NCBI GenBank assembly: GCA_900770535.1
Contig: CAAHDV010000165.1
Span: 1 to 6,551 of the forward strand
Length of the DNA stretch: 6,551 nucleotides
DNA from: Lachnospiraceae bacterium
GTDB taxonomy: Bacteria; Bacillota; Clostridia; Lachnospirales; Lachnospiraceae
Direction of reading: 5' to 3'
A program made the translations under genes and the position numbers. Under the pieces are notes generated by a model. It did no database searches, was not told the DNA's origin, and saw only the letters and a list, made by a program, of their open reading frames with translations. Positions 1 through 6,422 of the stretch are shown piece by piece. Every line of letters starts with the position of its first letter. The first letter of the stretch is position 1.

Positions 1-2512
1 CGATATCCTGAATGGTTTCAATCTTCGCGTTGTAGCCCTTTAAGTCACGCACTCCGTATTTGGCGAACTTCTTGTAACGGTCCGTCATCTCCGCTACTGC
101 CCAGTTCAACGCGCCGGAGGCCTTCTTCGGGTCTGTCACCACCGGGATCAGCAGATGCGGAATTCCGTTGTATACACTTAACTCTACGACCTTCGGGTCC
201 ACCATGATGAGCTTGACATCCTCGGGGGCTGCCTTGTAGATGATGCTCATGATGATGGTGTTGATGCAGACCGACTTACCAGATCCGGTCGCGCCTGCAA
301 TCAGAAGGTGCGGCATCTTGGCAATATCCGTTACTACTACCTGGCCGCCAATATCTTTTCCGACTGCGAAAGCCAGCTTTGATGGGTGCTTCTGGAACGC
401 ATCAGACTCCAAAAGATCCCGTAAAAATACAGATGTTTTCTCTTTATTCGGTACCTCAATACCCACAGCGGATTTGCCCGGGATCGGTGCCTCAATACGG
501 ATGTCCTCGGCCGCCAGGCTTAACTTGATGTCATCTGCCAGACCTACTATCTTGCTGACCTTGACACCCTGCTCCGGATGAAGCTCATAGCGGGTGACAG
601 AAGGGCCGCAGCTGATGTTGGTCACAGTAACGCCAACAGCGAAATTTCGGAGAGTCTGCTGCAGCTTCACCGCCGTCTCCCGGTACTCCTGCTCGGAATA
701 GCCACCGGCATTTCTGCTGCCGCGCTTTAAGAGACTGAGCGGCGGATAGACATATTCCTTCTTCGGTTCCTCTTCCTTTTCCTGGATCTGCTGTTCCACA
801 GTCACTTCGCTGTCTGCGTTTTCCGCCTCTTTCTGCGCTGCCGCCGCTTTCTTTGCGGACTCCAGCTTCTTCTGAAGCGCCTCGGTGTCCGTATCGATGA
901 CCTTTCCTCCAGCCGTTACCACATGCTTGTTCCCCTCCGGAATTGCAAAATCGGTGTTCTGTTCTGTTTTTACAGTGTAAGCCACATCCGGCTCCGGAAG
1001 ATATTCCTCCGGTGCAGCCTCCTGCCATGCAGGTTCCTCTGGCTGCGTGTACAGGTTCTGCCCGTCAAGCGCTACATTCTGCGTGCGGCTGTATGTACTC
1101 TGCGTATCCGGCTCATCCCATGGAGCCACATCCGGATTCTGCTCCTGCTCTGCTTCCGGATCATGCTCTGACTGTGTTTCCTGGCGATACTCCGGCTGCG
1201 CTGCCTGACCATATTCCGCTTCTGCCACCGCTTTCTCATCCAGCCTTCTCGCACCGCCGGTAAAGACTTCCCCGGCCTGCTCGAACTGGCCAAATCCGGA
1301 CTGCGTCAGGCGCTTGGCCGCTGCTTCCAGATCATAATCGTCCTCCGGCTCCGGCGGAATGTCTGCACCCTCCGACAGATTGGTGGAATATGCAGGGGCT
1401 TCCCGCTCCGGCACAACTTCCCGGTAATCCTCCGGCATGGAAATGCTTCCGGTAAAGACATCTGCCTTATCCGGCTTCGGTGCCTTTGCCATGCGGCTGC
1501 CGCGGGATCCGGTATTCTCCGGTTCTGCCTGCGCATCCTCAAAATCCGGTTCCATGGCTTCCGCCGGAGACATGCGCCGCCCACGCGATGCCTTTATGGC
1601 AGGAGCATCCTCGTACGCGTCATGCTCTGCCTGACCGCCAGCCTCATAGTTTTCTTCATAATTGTCCTCATAGTGATCTTCGCAGCCTTCTTCCGGCATA
1701 TCGTCCAGATATTCATCCTCATCTGACGGCAGCTTCGTAGAGCTTAAGTTCACGCCGCGCACCCGCTGTTCTTCCCGCAACCTGCGCCGTTCTTCCTGAC
1801 GCTCCGCATAAATTTCGCGACGGCGCTCCATATCCTCTCTGGCATGCTGGTAGGCCACATCACTGTGGCGCTTCACCGCTTTTACAAAGGAACGCTGGGT
1901 GATGCATACCATGCAGATGATCAGGCCAACCGCCATAACCAGAAAAGCGCCAATGCTTCCGATAAACGAACGGATTCCTCCAAACAAAAGGCCGCCAAAC
2001 AGGCCGCCGCCCATGCCGGACGATGCAGATAAACGATAATATTCCAGGATTCCTTTCCCCGCCTCCGGCTGCTGCCCGAAGATCATCTGTGCAAAGCCGC
2101 ACAGCAGGAAAAACGCTGCTGCCGACGCAACCGTTTTTTGCACGGCCACCCGGTTGCCGCGGTTTGCCTGATAAAAGCAGGTTCCCACAAACAGGACCAG
2201 CGGAGCCACATAACCTGGCAGGCCAAACAATCCAAGCTGGATTCCCCTTAAAAAATCACCTGCAAAACCGCACAGGTGAAAATTACTTAAAAATAAAAGG
2301 ACGGCCAGGGCAAAAGAACCCAGGACGATCACTTCCGCACGGACCAGCCCCTCCTGCTCCGGAACCGGTTCCGGCTCCTGAACCTTTCTCGGTCTGCCCG
2401 GTTTCCGGCCACCCGCCGCGCTCTGTGAGCCGGAACGCGCGGACTTTCTGGTGCCTGCTGCCTTTTCTGTTCTGTCTGAATTTACTCTGTTTTGCTGTTT
2501 CTTCGCTGCCAC
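1..2512 (-). CDS. ftsK: DNA translocase FtsK/SpoIIIE, 3' part missing (cut by window edge)
   Basis: This is a membrane-anchored, ATP-driven double-stranded DNA pump that moves chromosomes through the division or sporulation septum. It reads as 837 uninterrupted codons from a GTG at 2512. No ATG fits this frame, and AAGAGGAGG lies 9 bases upstream of the GTG. Domains in order: a basic N-terminal tail (1-55); about four membrane segments (roughly 57-78, 93-116, 126-147, 183-206); a charged stretch rich in Arg and Glu (about 210-255); and a very long acidic linker rich in Pro, Glu and Gln (about 255-585). The motor begins near residue 586 (YVYPPLSLL). Walker A is GATGSGKS (740-747, Lys746) and Walker B is LIMVD (Asp772). 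The window ends in the RecA-like fold, so the rest of the motor and the DNA-reading gamma domain lie outside. I infer a full length above 1,000 residues, longer than Bacillus SpoIIIE (787). Whether it serves division, sporulation or both cannot be told from sequence. Confidence 0.96.
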   Translation of the reverse strand, partial: MAAKKQQNRVNSDRTEKAAGTRKSARSGSQSAAGGRKPGRPRKVQEPEPVPEQEGLVRAEVIVLGSFALAVLLFLSNFHLCGFAGDFLRGIQLGLFGLPGYVAPLVLFVGTCFYQANRGNRVAVQKTVASAAAFFLLCGFAQMIFGQQPEAGKGILEYYRLSASSGMGGGLFGGLLFGGIRSFIGSIGAFLVMAVGLIICMVCITQRSFVKAVKRHSDVAYQHAREDMERRREIYAERQEERRRLREEQRVRGVNLSSTKLPSDEDEYLDDMPEEGCEDHYEDNYEENYEAGGQAEHDAYEDAPAIKASRGRRMSPAEAMEPDFEDAQAEPENTGSRGSRMAKAPKPDKADVFTGSISMPEDYREVVPEREAPAYSTNLSEGADIPPEPEDDYDLEAAAKRLTQSGFGQFEQAGEVFTGGARRLDEKAVAEAEYGQAAQPEYRQETQSEHDPEAEQEQNPDVAPWDEPDTQSTYSRTQNVALDGQNLYTQPEEPAWQEAAPEEYLPEPDVAYTVKTEQNTDFAIPEGNKHVVTAGGKVIDTDTEALQKKLESAKKAAAAQKEAENADSEVTVEQQIQEKEEEPKKEYVYPPLSLLKRGSRNAGGYSEQEYRETAVKLQQTLRNFAVGVTVTNISCGPSVTRYELHPEQGVKVSKIVGLADDIKLSLAAEDIRIEAPIPGKSAVGIEVPNKEKTSVFLRDLLESDAFQKHPSKLAFAVGKDIGGQVVVTDIAKMPHLLIAGATGSGKSVCINTIIMSIIYKAAPEDVKLIMVDPKVVELSVYNGIPHLLIPVVTDPKKASGALNWAVAEMTDRYKKFAKYGVRDLKGYNAKIETIQDI
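2256..2279 (-). other. Terminator-like hairpin with U-tract inside the ftsK coding region
   Basis: On the minus strand TCACCTG (2279-2273) and CAGGTGA (2262-2256) form a perfect 7-bp stem around a 10-base loop, and six T residues follow at once (2255-2250). This has the shape of an intrinsic terminator. It lies about 80 codons into ftsK, between the first and second membrane segments, so it is read in the sense direction of the gene. The short stem of mixed GC content may make it weak, and it may be a chance product of the codons used. No function is shown. Confidence 0.35.
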
Positions 2513-2521
2513 AAATTCCAG

Positions 2522-2530
2522 CCTCCTCTT
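2522..2530 (-). promoter_or_regulatory. Ribosome binding site that fixes the GTG start of ftsK
   Basis: On the minus strand this reads AAGAGGAGG, a near-perfect anti-16S match, with 9 bases between it and the GTG at 2512. A TTG overlapping that GTG is in another frame and opens no long protein. This supports the GTG as the true start even though the ORF lacks an ATG. Confidence 0.8.
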
Positions 2531-2543
2531 TCCCAATGTAGTT

Positions 2544-2572
2544 AGTATACAAAAAATTATCAGGAAATGCAA
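2544..2572 (-). promoter_or_regulatory. Probable sigma-A-type promoter for ftsK
   Basis: On the minus strand TTGCAT (2572-2567) and TATACT (2549-2544) are separated by exactly 17 bases. The -10 box matches the consensus at five of six positions; the -35 box is weaker, sharing only TTG. Transcription would begin near 2537, giving a leader of about 25 bases that includes the strong RBS. It lies in the 108-bp gap after the tepA-like gene, so ftsK may be expressed both by read-through and from its own start. The call rests on motif and position only. Confidence 0.5.
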
Positions 2573-2620
2573 GACACTGGAACCGGACACGTCAGTTCAG
2601 AAAATCCCTGTCTTTACCCA

Positions 2621-3376
2621 CTACTTACCTGTTTCAATCTCCTGATACAGATACCGCAGTGCTTCCCGGATTCCCCCAACCTCATCGATCAGTCCGGCTT
2701 TTACCGTTTCTTCCCCCACCAGCACCGTTCCCAGATCCTTCGTCAGCATCTCTGTATTCAGCATCAGCTTTTTCACCTGATCATAGGCAATCTTCGCGTG
2801 GTCGCTGACAAAGGTTAAAATCCGGTCCTGAATCATCTCAAAATACTCATAGGTCTGGGAAGCCCCGATCACCGTGCCGCTCATCCGCACCGGGTGCACC
2901 ATCATGGTTCCTGTCGGCACAATAAACGAGTGATTGGTGGACACCGCCAGCGGCACTCCGATGGAATGACTTCCACCCAATACCAGAGAAACCGTCGGCA
3001 TAGAAAGGGAGGCAATCATTTCCGCAATAGCCAGTCCCGCGTCCACATCACCTCCAGACGTGTTTAAAAGCACCAGCAGTCCCTCCACACTGTCATCGTC
3101 CTCCAGCTCCGCCAGTTTCGGAAGAATCTGGTCATACTTGGTAGTCTTCGTGTTGCCGGAAAGATTCTCGTGGCCTTCCACTTCCCCAATAATGGAAAGA
3201 AGATAAATCTTGTGTTTGCCGCTGCTGCCGTCCAGAGTGGCCTGAGCATAGTTCATGCTGCTGTTTTCTTCATTTCGGCCATTTTCCTCTGTACCAGAGT
3301 CTAAGCTGTTCTGCAGCCTCGTATTTTTTCCTGTATCTGTATCATAATTCTGTTTCATCGTTTCCTCTCTGCTCAT
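2621..3376 (-). CDS. tepA: ClpP-superfamily serine protease, TepA-like (translocation-enhancing protein)
   Basis: This is a 251-residue protein of the ClpP/crotonase fold, closest in motif pattern to Bacillus TepA, a ClpP-like peptidase proposed to help protein export. The first 50 residues are a hydrophilic, Asn- and Glu-rich extension without a signal peptide. The ClpP-like core runs from about 56 to 245. Visible landmarks are the oxyanion-loop-like LNTSGGDVDAG (104-114), the nucleophile region GGSHSIG (134-140, Ser138), the MMVHPVR block (158-164, His161), a candidate acid at Asp214 and GLIDEVGG (228-235). A complete Ser-His-Asp triad is therefore plausible. The ATG at 3376 was chosen because AAGGAG sits 8 bases upstream; the next in-frame ATG (3358) has a poorer site. 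It stops with TAG and is followed 108 bp later by ftsK in the same direction, the same neighbourhood as tepA and spoIIIE in Bacillus. The exact subfamily name and the substrate are inferred. Confidence 0.88.
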   Translation of the reverse strand: MSREETMKQNYDTDTGKNTRLQNSLDSGTEENGRNEENSSMNYAQATLDGSSGKHKIYLLSIIGEVEGHENLSGNTKTTKYDQILPKLAELEDDDSVEGLLVLLNTSGGDVDAGLAIAEMIASLSMPTVSLVLGGSHSIGVPLAVSTNHSFIVPTGTMMVHPVRMSGTVIGASQTYEYFEMIQDRILTFVSDHAKIAYDQVKKLMLNTEMLTKDLGTVLVGEETVKAGLIDEVGGIREALRYLYQEIETGK

Positions 3377-3384
3377 AAGTCCGT

Positions 3385-3390
3385 CTCCTT
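3385..3390 (-). promoter_or_regulatory. Ribosome binding site of the tepA-like gene
   Basis: The minus strand reads AAGGAG, 8 bases before the ATG at 3376. It decides between the two possible in-frame starts. Its first base is also the last base of the TGA stop of a possible small upstream ORF, an arrangement compatible with translational coupling. Confidence 0.75.
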
Positions 3391-3473
3391 CACTTCTTCT
3401 TTTTCATTTTTCGTTTATTCTCTCCAAAAACTCCAAAACAATCCATTCCCATAGCCATTTCCAAATGTTCCAT
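3390..3473 (-). CDS. Possible small ORF (27 aa) directly upstream of the tepA-like gene
   Basis: An ATG at 3473 opens 27 codons ending in a TGA that touches the tepA-like RBS. The peptide starts MEHLEMAMGMDCFGVFG and ends in a run of Lys and Arg. I recognise no family. The RBS before the ATG is weak (only a GAG about five bases away), and the Lys tail comes from an A-rich stretch, so chance is a strong alternative. It could be a leader peptide for the downstream gene or simply untranslated leader. No promoter ahead of it is convincing. Confidence 0.2.
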   Translation of the reverse strand: MEHLEMAMGMDCFGVFGENKRKMKKKK

Positions 3474-3488
3474 ATAACTCAGGATATA

Positions 3489-3518
3489 TTCGCATTTTCT
3501 CCACGAATGCGTTATACT
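3489..3518 (+). promoter_or_regulatory. Probable promoter of citC, with an internal inverted repeat
   Basis: TTCGCA (3489-3494) and TATACT (3513-3518) are separated by 18 bases and match the sigma-A consensus at four and five positions. Transcription would start near 3525, giving a short leader before the RBS at 3536-3540. The spacer carries CGCATT (3491-3496) and AATGCG (3506-3511), an inverted repeat with 9 bases between the arms that overlaps the -35 box. A repressor binding there would block the polymerase, but no regulator is known from this window. Confidence 0.5.
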
Positions 3519-3535
3519 GAGAGCAGTAAAAAAAC

Positions 3536-3540
3536 GGAGG
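3536..3540 (+). promoter_or_regulatory. Ribosome binding site of citC
   Basis: GGAGG is followed by 11 bases and then the ATG at 3552. The spacing is a little longer than ideal, but no other in-frame start lies nearer, and the protein begins at the expected N-terminus of the acetyltransferase-like domain. Confidence 0.65.
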
Positions 3541-3551
3541 AATTTTGAACT

Positions 3552-4706
3552 ATGTCAGACTATACCGTAAGCAGAATCTCGCCCACTGACAAGCGCGCTG
3601 TGCGCCAGATGGACGCGTTATTAGAAAAAGAAGGCATCGAGCGGGACAAAAACCTCGATTACAGCATCGGACTCTTTGATGAAAATTATGACCTGGTGGC
3701 AACCGGCTCCTGTTTCGCCAACACCCTGCGCTGCATGGCTGTGTCTTCCGAGCATCAGGGCGAGGGCCTGATGAATCAGGTCATTTCCAACCTGATTGAG
3801 TATCAGTACAGCCGCGGCAACACCAGTCTCTTCCTATATACAAAGTGCAATACCGCGCGCTTCTTTGGCGATCTTGGCTTTTACGAAATTGCCCGGGTAG
3901 AGGGAAAAGTCGTTTTCATGGAGAACCGCAGAACCGGCTTTGCCGATTATCTAAAACGACTGCAGAAGGAAACCGCTGCTTTCTTTGAGAGTGAAAAAGG
4001 GCAGGCACTTCTGATCAAAAATAAAAAGCTTGCACAGAGCGCTGCAAATACCGCAGATGCCGCTCCTGCAAGCCGTGGAACAGACCAGATCGCAAAAATC
4101 GGTGCTGTCATCATGAATGCCAACCCGTTCACGCTGGGCCACCGCTATCTCTTAGAACAGGCGGCAGCCGCTGTGGATCTGCTTCATGTGTTCGTGGTAT
4201 CCGAAGATGCATCCCTGGTTCCCTTCTCCGTCCGCAAACAGCTGGTGGCTGAAGGCTCCGCAGATCTTCCGAACGTGATCTGCCATGAAACCGGCCCCTA
4301 CATGATCTCCAACGCCACGTTCCCGTCCTACTTCTTAAAGGACTCCGACACCGTCATCCGCTCCCACGCCAAGCTGGATATTCAGGTATTCCTGCGCATT
4401 GCCCAGGCTTTGTCCTTAACCGACCGTTTCGTGGGAGAAGAACCCTTCAGCCAGGTAACCGGCATCTACAATCAGGTGATGGCTGAGGAACTGGCTGCCG
4501 CAGGCCTTGGCTGCCATATCATCCCGCGAAAAACCGATGAGGAAGGTGCCATCAGTGCCTCCGATGTCCGCTGCCTGATTCAGGACGGTAACTTCGAAGC
4601 ATTAAAAAAGAAGGTGCCCGCCTGCACCTTCCAGTATTTCACCTCCGAAGCTGCCGAACCGGTCATTCAGAAGATCCGGGCAGCCGCAGAGGTACGGCAT
4701 TATTAA
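3552..4706 (+). CDS. citC: [Citrate (pro-3S)-lyase] ligase (citrate lyase acetylating enzyme)
   Basis: CitC activates citrate lyase by using ATP and acetate to acetylate the thiol of the prosthetic group on its acyl carrier subunit, releasing AMP and pyrophosphate. It acts in the cytoplasm in citrate fermentation. The 384-residue protein has the family's two-part plan. Residues 1-125 resemble a GNAT acetyltransferase, including HQGEGLMNQV (68-77) in the acyl-CoA-loop position. Residues from about 182 form the nucleotidyltransferase domain, with MNANPFTLGHRYL (188-200; TxGH at 194-197) and ISASDVR (334-340), which resembles the ISxxxxR signature. An Ala-rich linker (about 151-181) joins them and probably accounts for the length, slightly above the usual 330-350. 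No citD, citE, citF, citG or citX lies beside it, and its neighbours point the other way, so it stands as a single-gene unit with its own promoter. It ends 10 bp from the stop of cls. Confidence 0.93.
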   Translation: MSDYTVSRISPTDKRAVRQMDALLEKEGIERDKNLDYSIGLFDENYDLVATGSCFANTLRCMAVSSEHQGEGLMNQVISNLIEYQYSRGNTSLFLYTKCNTARFFGDLGFYEIARVEGKVVFMENRRTGFADYLKRLQKETAAFFESEKGQALLIKNKKLAQSAANTADAAPASRGTDQIAKIGAVIMNANPFTLGHRYLLEQAAAAVDLLHVFVVSEDASLVPFSVRKQLVAEGSADLPNVICHETGPYMISNATFPSYFLKDSDTVIRSHAKLDIQVFLRIAQALSLTDRFVGEEPFSQVTGIYNQVMAEELAAAGLGCHIIPRKTDEEGAISASDVRCLIQDGNFEALKKKVPACTFQYFTSEAAEPVIQKIRAAAEVRHY

Positions 4707-4716
4707 AATAGCAATA

Positions 4717-6306
4717 TTACATCAGCGGCGCAAACAACCTCAATACTTTTCCTGCGATTTTTTTCGGAATCGGATAGGTTTTGCAGTCTTCCAGCGTAAT
4801 CTCCTGGCAGTGTTTCAGGGTTTCCTGGAAGTCTGCTTCGGCCTGCTGGACAGCCGGGTTCCGGAACAGGTAGACCGCGCACTCGAAATGCAGATGCAGG
4901 CTCCGGTAGTCCATGTTGATGGAGCCTACCACGGCCTTCGTATTATCACTGGTGAATACCTTGGCATGTACAAAGCCCGGCATATATTCATAAATCTTCA
5001 CGCCGGCCTGCAGAAGTTCCGCGTAATAAGACCGGGCCAGCAGGTACGCGTAGATTTTGTCCGGAATGTGCGGCATGATGATGATGGTCTCAATTCCCCG
5101 CTTTGCCGCAAAAGTCAGCGAGGTGATCATGTCACTGTCCAGGATCAGATACGGCGTCATGATGTGCACATAGTAGCGGGATTCGTTTAAAATATCCATA
5201 TAAACGTGCTGCCCCACTGTCTCATTGTCCAGCGGGTTGTCACCGTATGGCATCGCAAAGCCAGAACGGTCCAGTTCTGCCGGATACTGGTAGTCCGGCC
5301 TGCACAGATAGCGGGCATAATCATCCGTCTCATGCTCGGTGATATTCCACATCTGCAGAAACATCATCAGAAAACCGGTAGCCGCATCTCCCTTTAACAT
5401 GATGGCCGTATCCTTCCAATGACCGAACCGCACCTTCCGGTTGATGTACTCGTCCGCCAGATTCACACCGCCGGTGAATGCCGTGTGGCCATCAATCACT
5501 GTAATCTTACGATGATCACGGTTATTCTGATAGGAAGAAAGCACAGGGCGCACCGGAGAGAACATTTTACAGCGGATTCCATATTTTTCCAGCTGTTTCG
5601 GGTATCCGTAGGGCATCAGCGTCAGGCTGCACATGCCATCATACATAAAACGTACCTCCACACCAGAGGCCGCTTTCTCCTTCAGAATTTCCAGAATGCT
5701 GTCCCACATCTCGCCTTTTTCCACGATAAAATATTCCATGAAAATGTAGCGTTCCGCTTTCTTCAGTTCCTCCAGAAGTACCGGATACATATCATCGCCC
5801 AGCGGGAAATACTGCGCGCTGGTATTCTCCCAGATGGGGTATCCGCCATACTCATTCATATAGTAAGCCAGCCTTGCCGTACCCCGGCTCTCCCGGTACA
5901 GCCGCTCCATAACCTCCGGCTGCTGCTTTAAAAGTGGTTTTGTTTCTTCTATTATATCCTTCAGTCTCCTGTCAATGGCCCGAGTGCCAGGCTGTGTCTC
6001 CACAAACAGATAAAACAGGGCTCCAAACACCGGAAACACCAGCACCGGAATGATCCAGGAAAGCTGGTAGGAAGGATTCTGATTTTTATTGATGATGTAG
6101 ATGACAACCACCGCACTTAAGCCTACAAAGCCGCCGTACAGGTAAAATACATGTTCCCGCAGCCACTGAAAGCTGTACATAAGAATTATGAACTGAATCA
6201 GAAGCGCTGTAATCACAAATGCAGTACGTCCGAATACCACCCGCAGCAAACGTCCCCACGTTTTCTTTTTCGGTTTATGCAGTTCCCATTCTTCCTGAAT
6301 ATTCAT
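4717..6306 (-). CDS. cls: Cardiolipin synthase (phospholipase D family, two HKD motifs)
   Basis: This integral membrane enzyme joins two phosphatidylglycerol molecules into cardiolipin and glycerol. The 529-residue protein has a basic cytoplasmic start, three hydrophobic segments (about 27-47, 55-72 and 84-102) and two phospholipase D domains. Both catalytic motifs are intact: His265-Lys267-Asp272 followed by GGVN (279-282), and His447-Lys449-Asp454 followed by GSIN (461-464). The length fits clostridial and bacillar Cls proteins, whose N-terminus carries membrane anchors. The ATG at 6306 is preceded by AGGAG with 9 bases between (6316-6320). The gene is convergent with citC, with a 10-bp gap and no evident terminator. 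An unknown gene ends upstream in the same direction, and a hairpin precedes the RBS. It could also act on related anionic lipids. Which of several possible Cls paralogues this is cannot be said. Confidence 0.95.
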   Translation of the reverse strand: MNIQEEWELHKPKKKTWGRLLRVVFGRTAFVITALLIQFIILMYSFQWLREHVFYLYGGFVGLSAVVVIYIINKNQNPSYQLSWIIPVLVFPVFGALFYLFVETQPGTRAIDRRLKDIIEETKPLLKQQPEVMERLYRESRGTARLAYYMNEYGGYPIWENTSAQYFPLGDDMYPVLLEELKKAERYIFMEYFIVEKGEMWDSILEILKEKAASGVEVRFMYDGMCSLTLMPYGYPKQLEKYGIRCKMFSPVRPVLSSYQNNRDHRKITVIDGHTAFTGGVNLADEYINRKVRFGHWKDTAIMLKGDAATGFLMMFLQMWNITEHETDDYARYLCRPDYQYPAELDRSGFAMPYGDNPLDNETVGQHVYMDILNESRYYVHIMTPYLILDSDMITSLTFAAKRGIETIIIMPHIPDKIYAYLLARSYYAELLQAGVKIYEYMPGFVHAKVFTSDNTKAVVGSINMDYRSLHLHFECAVYLFRNPAVQQAEADFQETLKHCQEITLEDCKTYPIPKKIAGKVLRLFAPLM

Positions 6307-6419
6307 TGTCCTCGTCTCCTGTCTCTTGCTGCTGTTTCAGCAGCATCTGCTGTCCTGTTCTCCCAATCCTCGCCCACGGACTGGATTTCTAAATTCACCA
6401 GCCATTCAGTTCCCAGCAT
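6303..6419 (-). CDS. Possible small ORF (38 aa) overlapping the cls start
   Basis: An ATG at 6419 (or the adjacent GTG at 6422) opens 38 codons whose TGA overlaps the cls ATG in an ATGA arrangement, typical of translationally coupled genes. The peptide begins MLGTEWLVNLEIQSVGEDW and ends in an Ala/Glu part and a run of Arg. I recognise no family, and the upstream RBS is poor (AGG only two bases before the ATG). It lies in the same frame as the gene ending at 6423, after that gene's TAG. Chance is the simplest explanation; a leader peptide or an extension lost to a nonsense change are alternatives. Confidence 0.2.
   Translation of the reverse strand: MLGTEWLVNLEIQSVGEDWENRTADAAETAARDRRRGQ
6327..6345 (-). 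other. Perfect hairpin just upstream of the cls ribosome binding site
   Basis: An 8-bp perfect stem, TGCTGCTG paired with CAGCAGCA, closes on a 3-base loop. On the minus strand it ends 6 bases before the AGGAG of cls. No T-run follows on either strand, so it is not a standard intrinsic terminator. In the cls transcript it could affect ribosome access or mRNA stability, or act as a processing site. Confidence 0.45.
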
Positions 6420-6422
6420 CAC

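Noticed and set aside
240..2541. Several open frames of 60-170 codons on both strands across the ftsK region
   Set aside because: All lie over the continuous FtsK frame with its Walker motifs. Their proteins are low-complexity, rich in Pro, Arg or Ser, with no recognisable domain and poor start sites.
2573..2590. Repeated GACAC between the tepA-like gene and ftsK
   Set aside because: It is a direct, not inverted, pentamer repeat with no T-run, so it forms no terminator, and such a pair is expected by chance.
3422..3439. Tandem 9-base repeat (CTCCAAAAA then CTCCAAAAC)
   Set aside because: Only two imperfect copies in an A-rich leader; too short to claim a binding site.
4810..5931. Plus-strand open frames of 63-170 codons opposite cls
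   Set aside because: They are antisense to the conserved phospholipase D domains and have His- and Gln-rich compositions typical of a reversed coding frame. No RBS or family match is seen.
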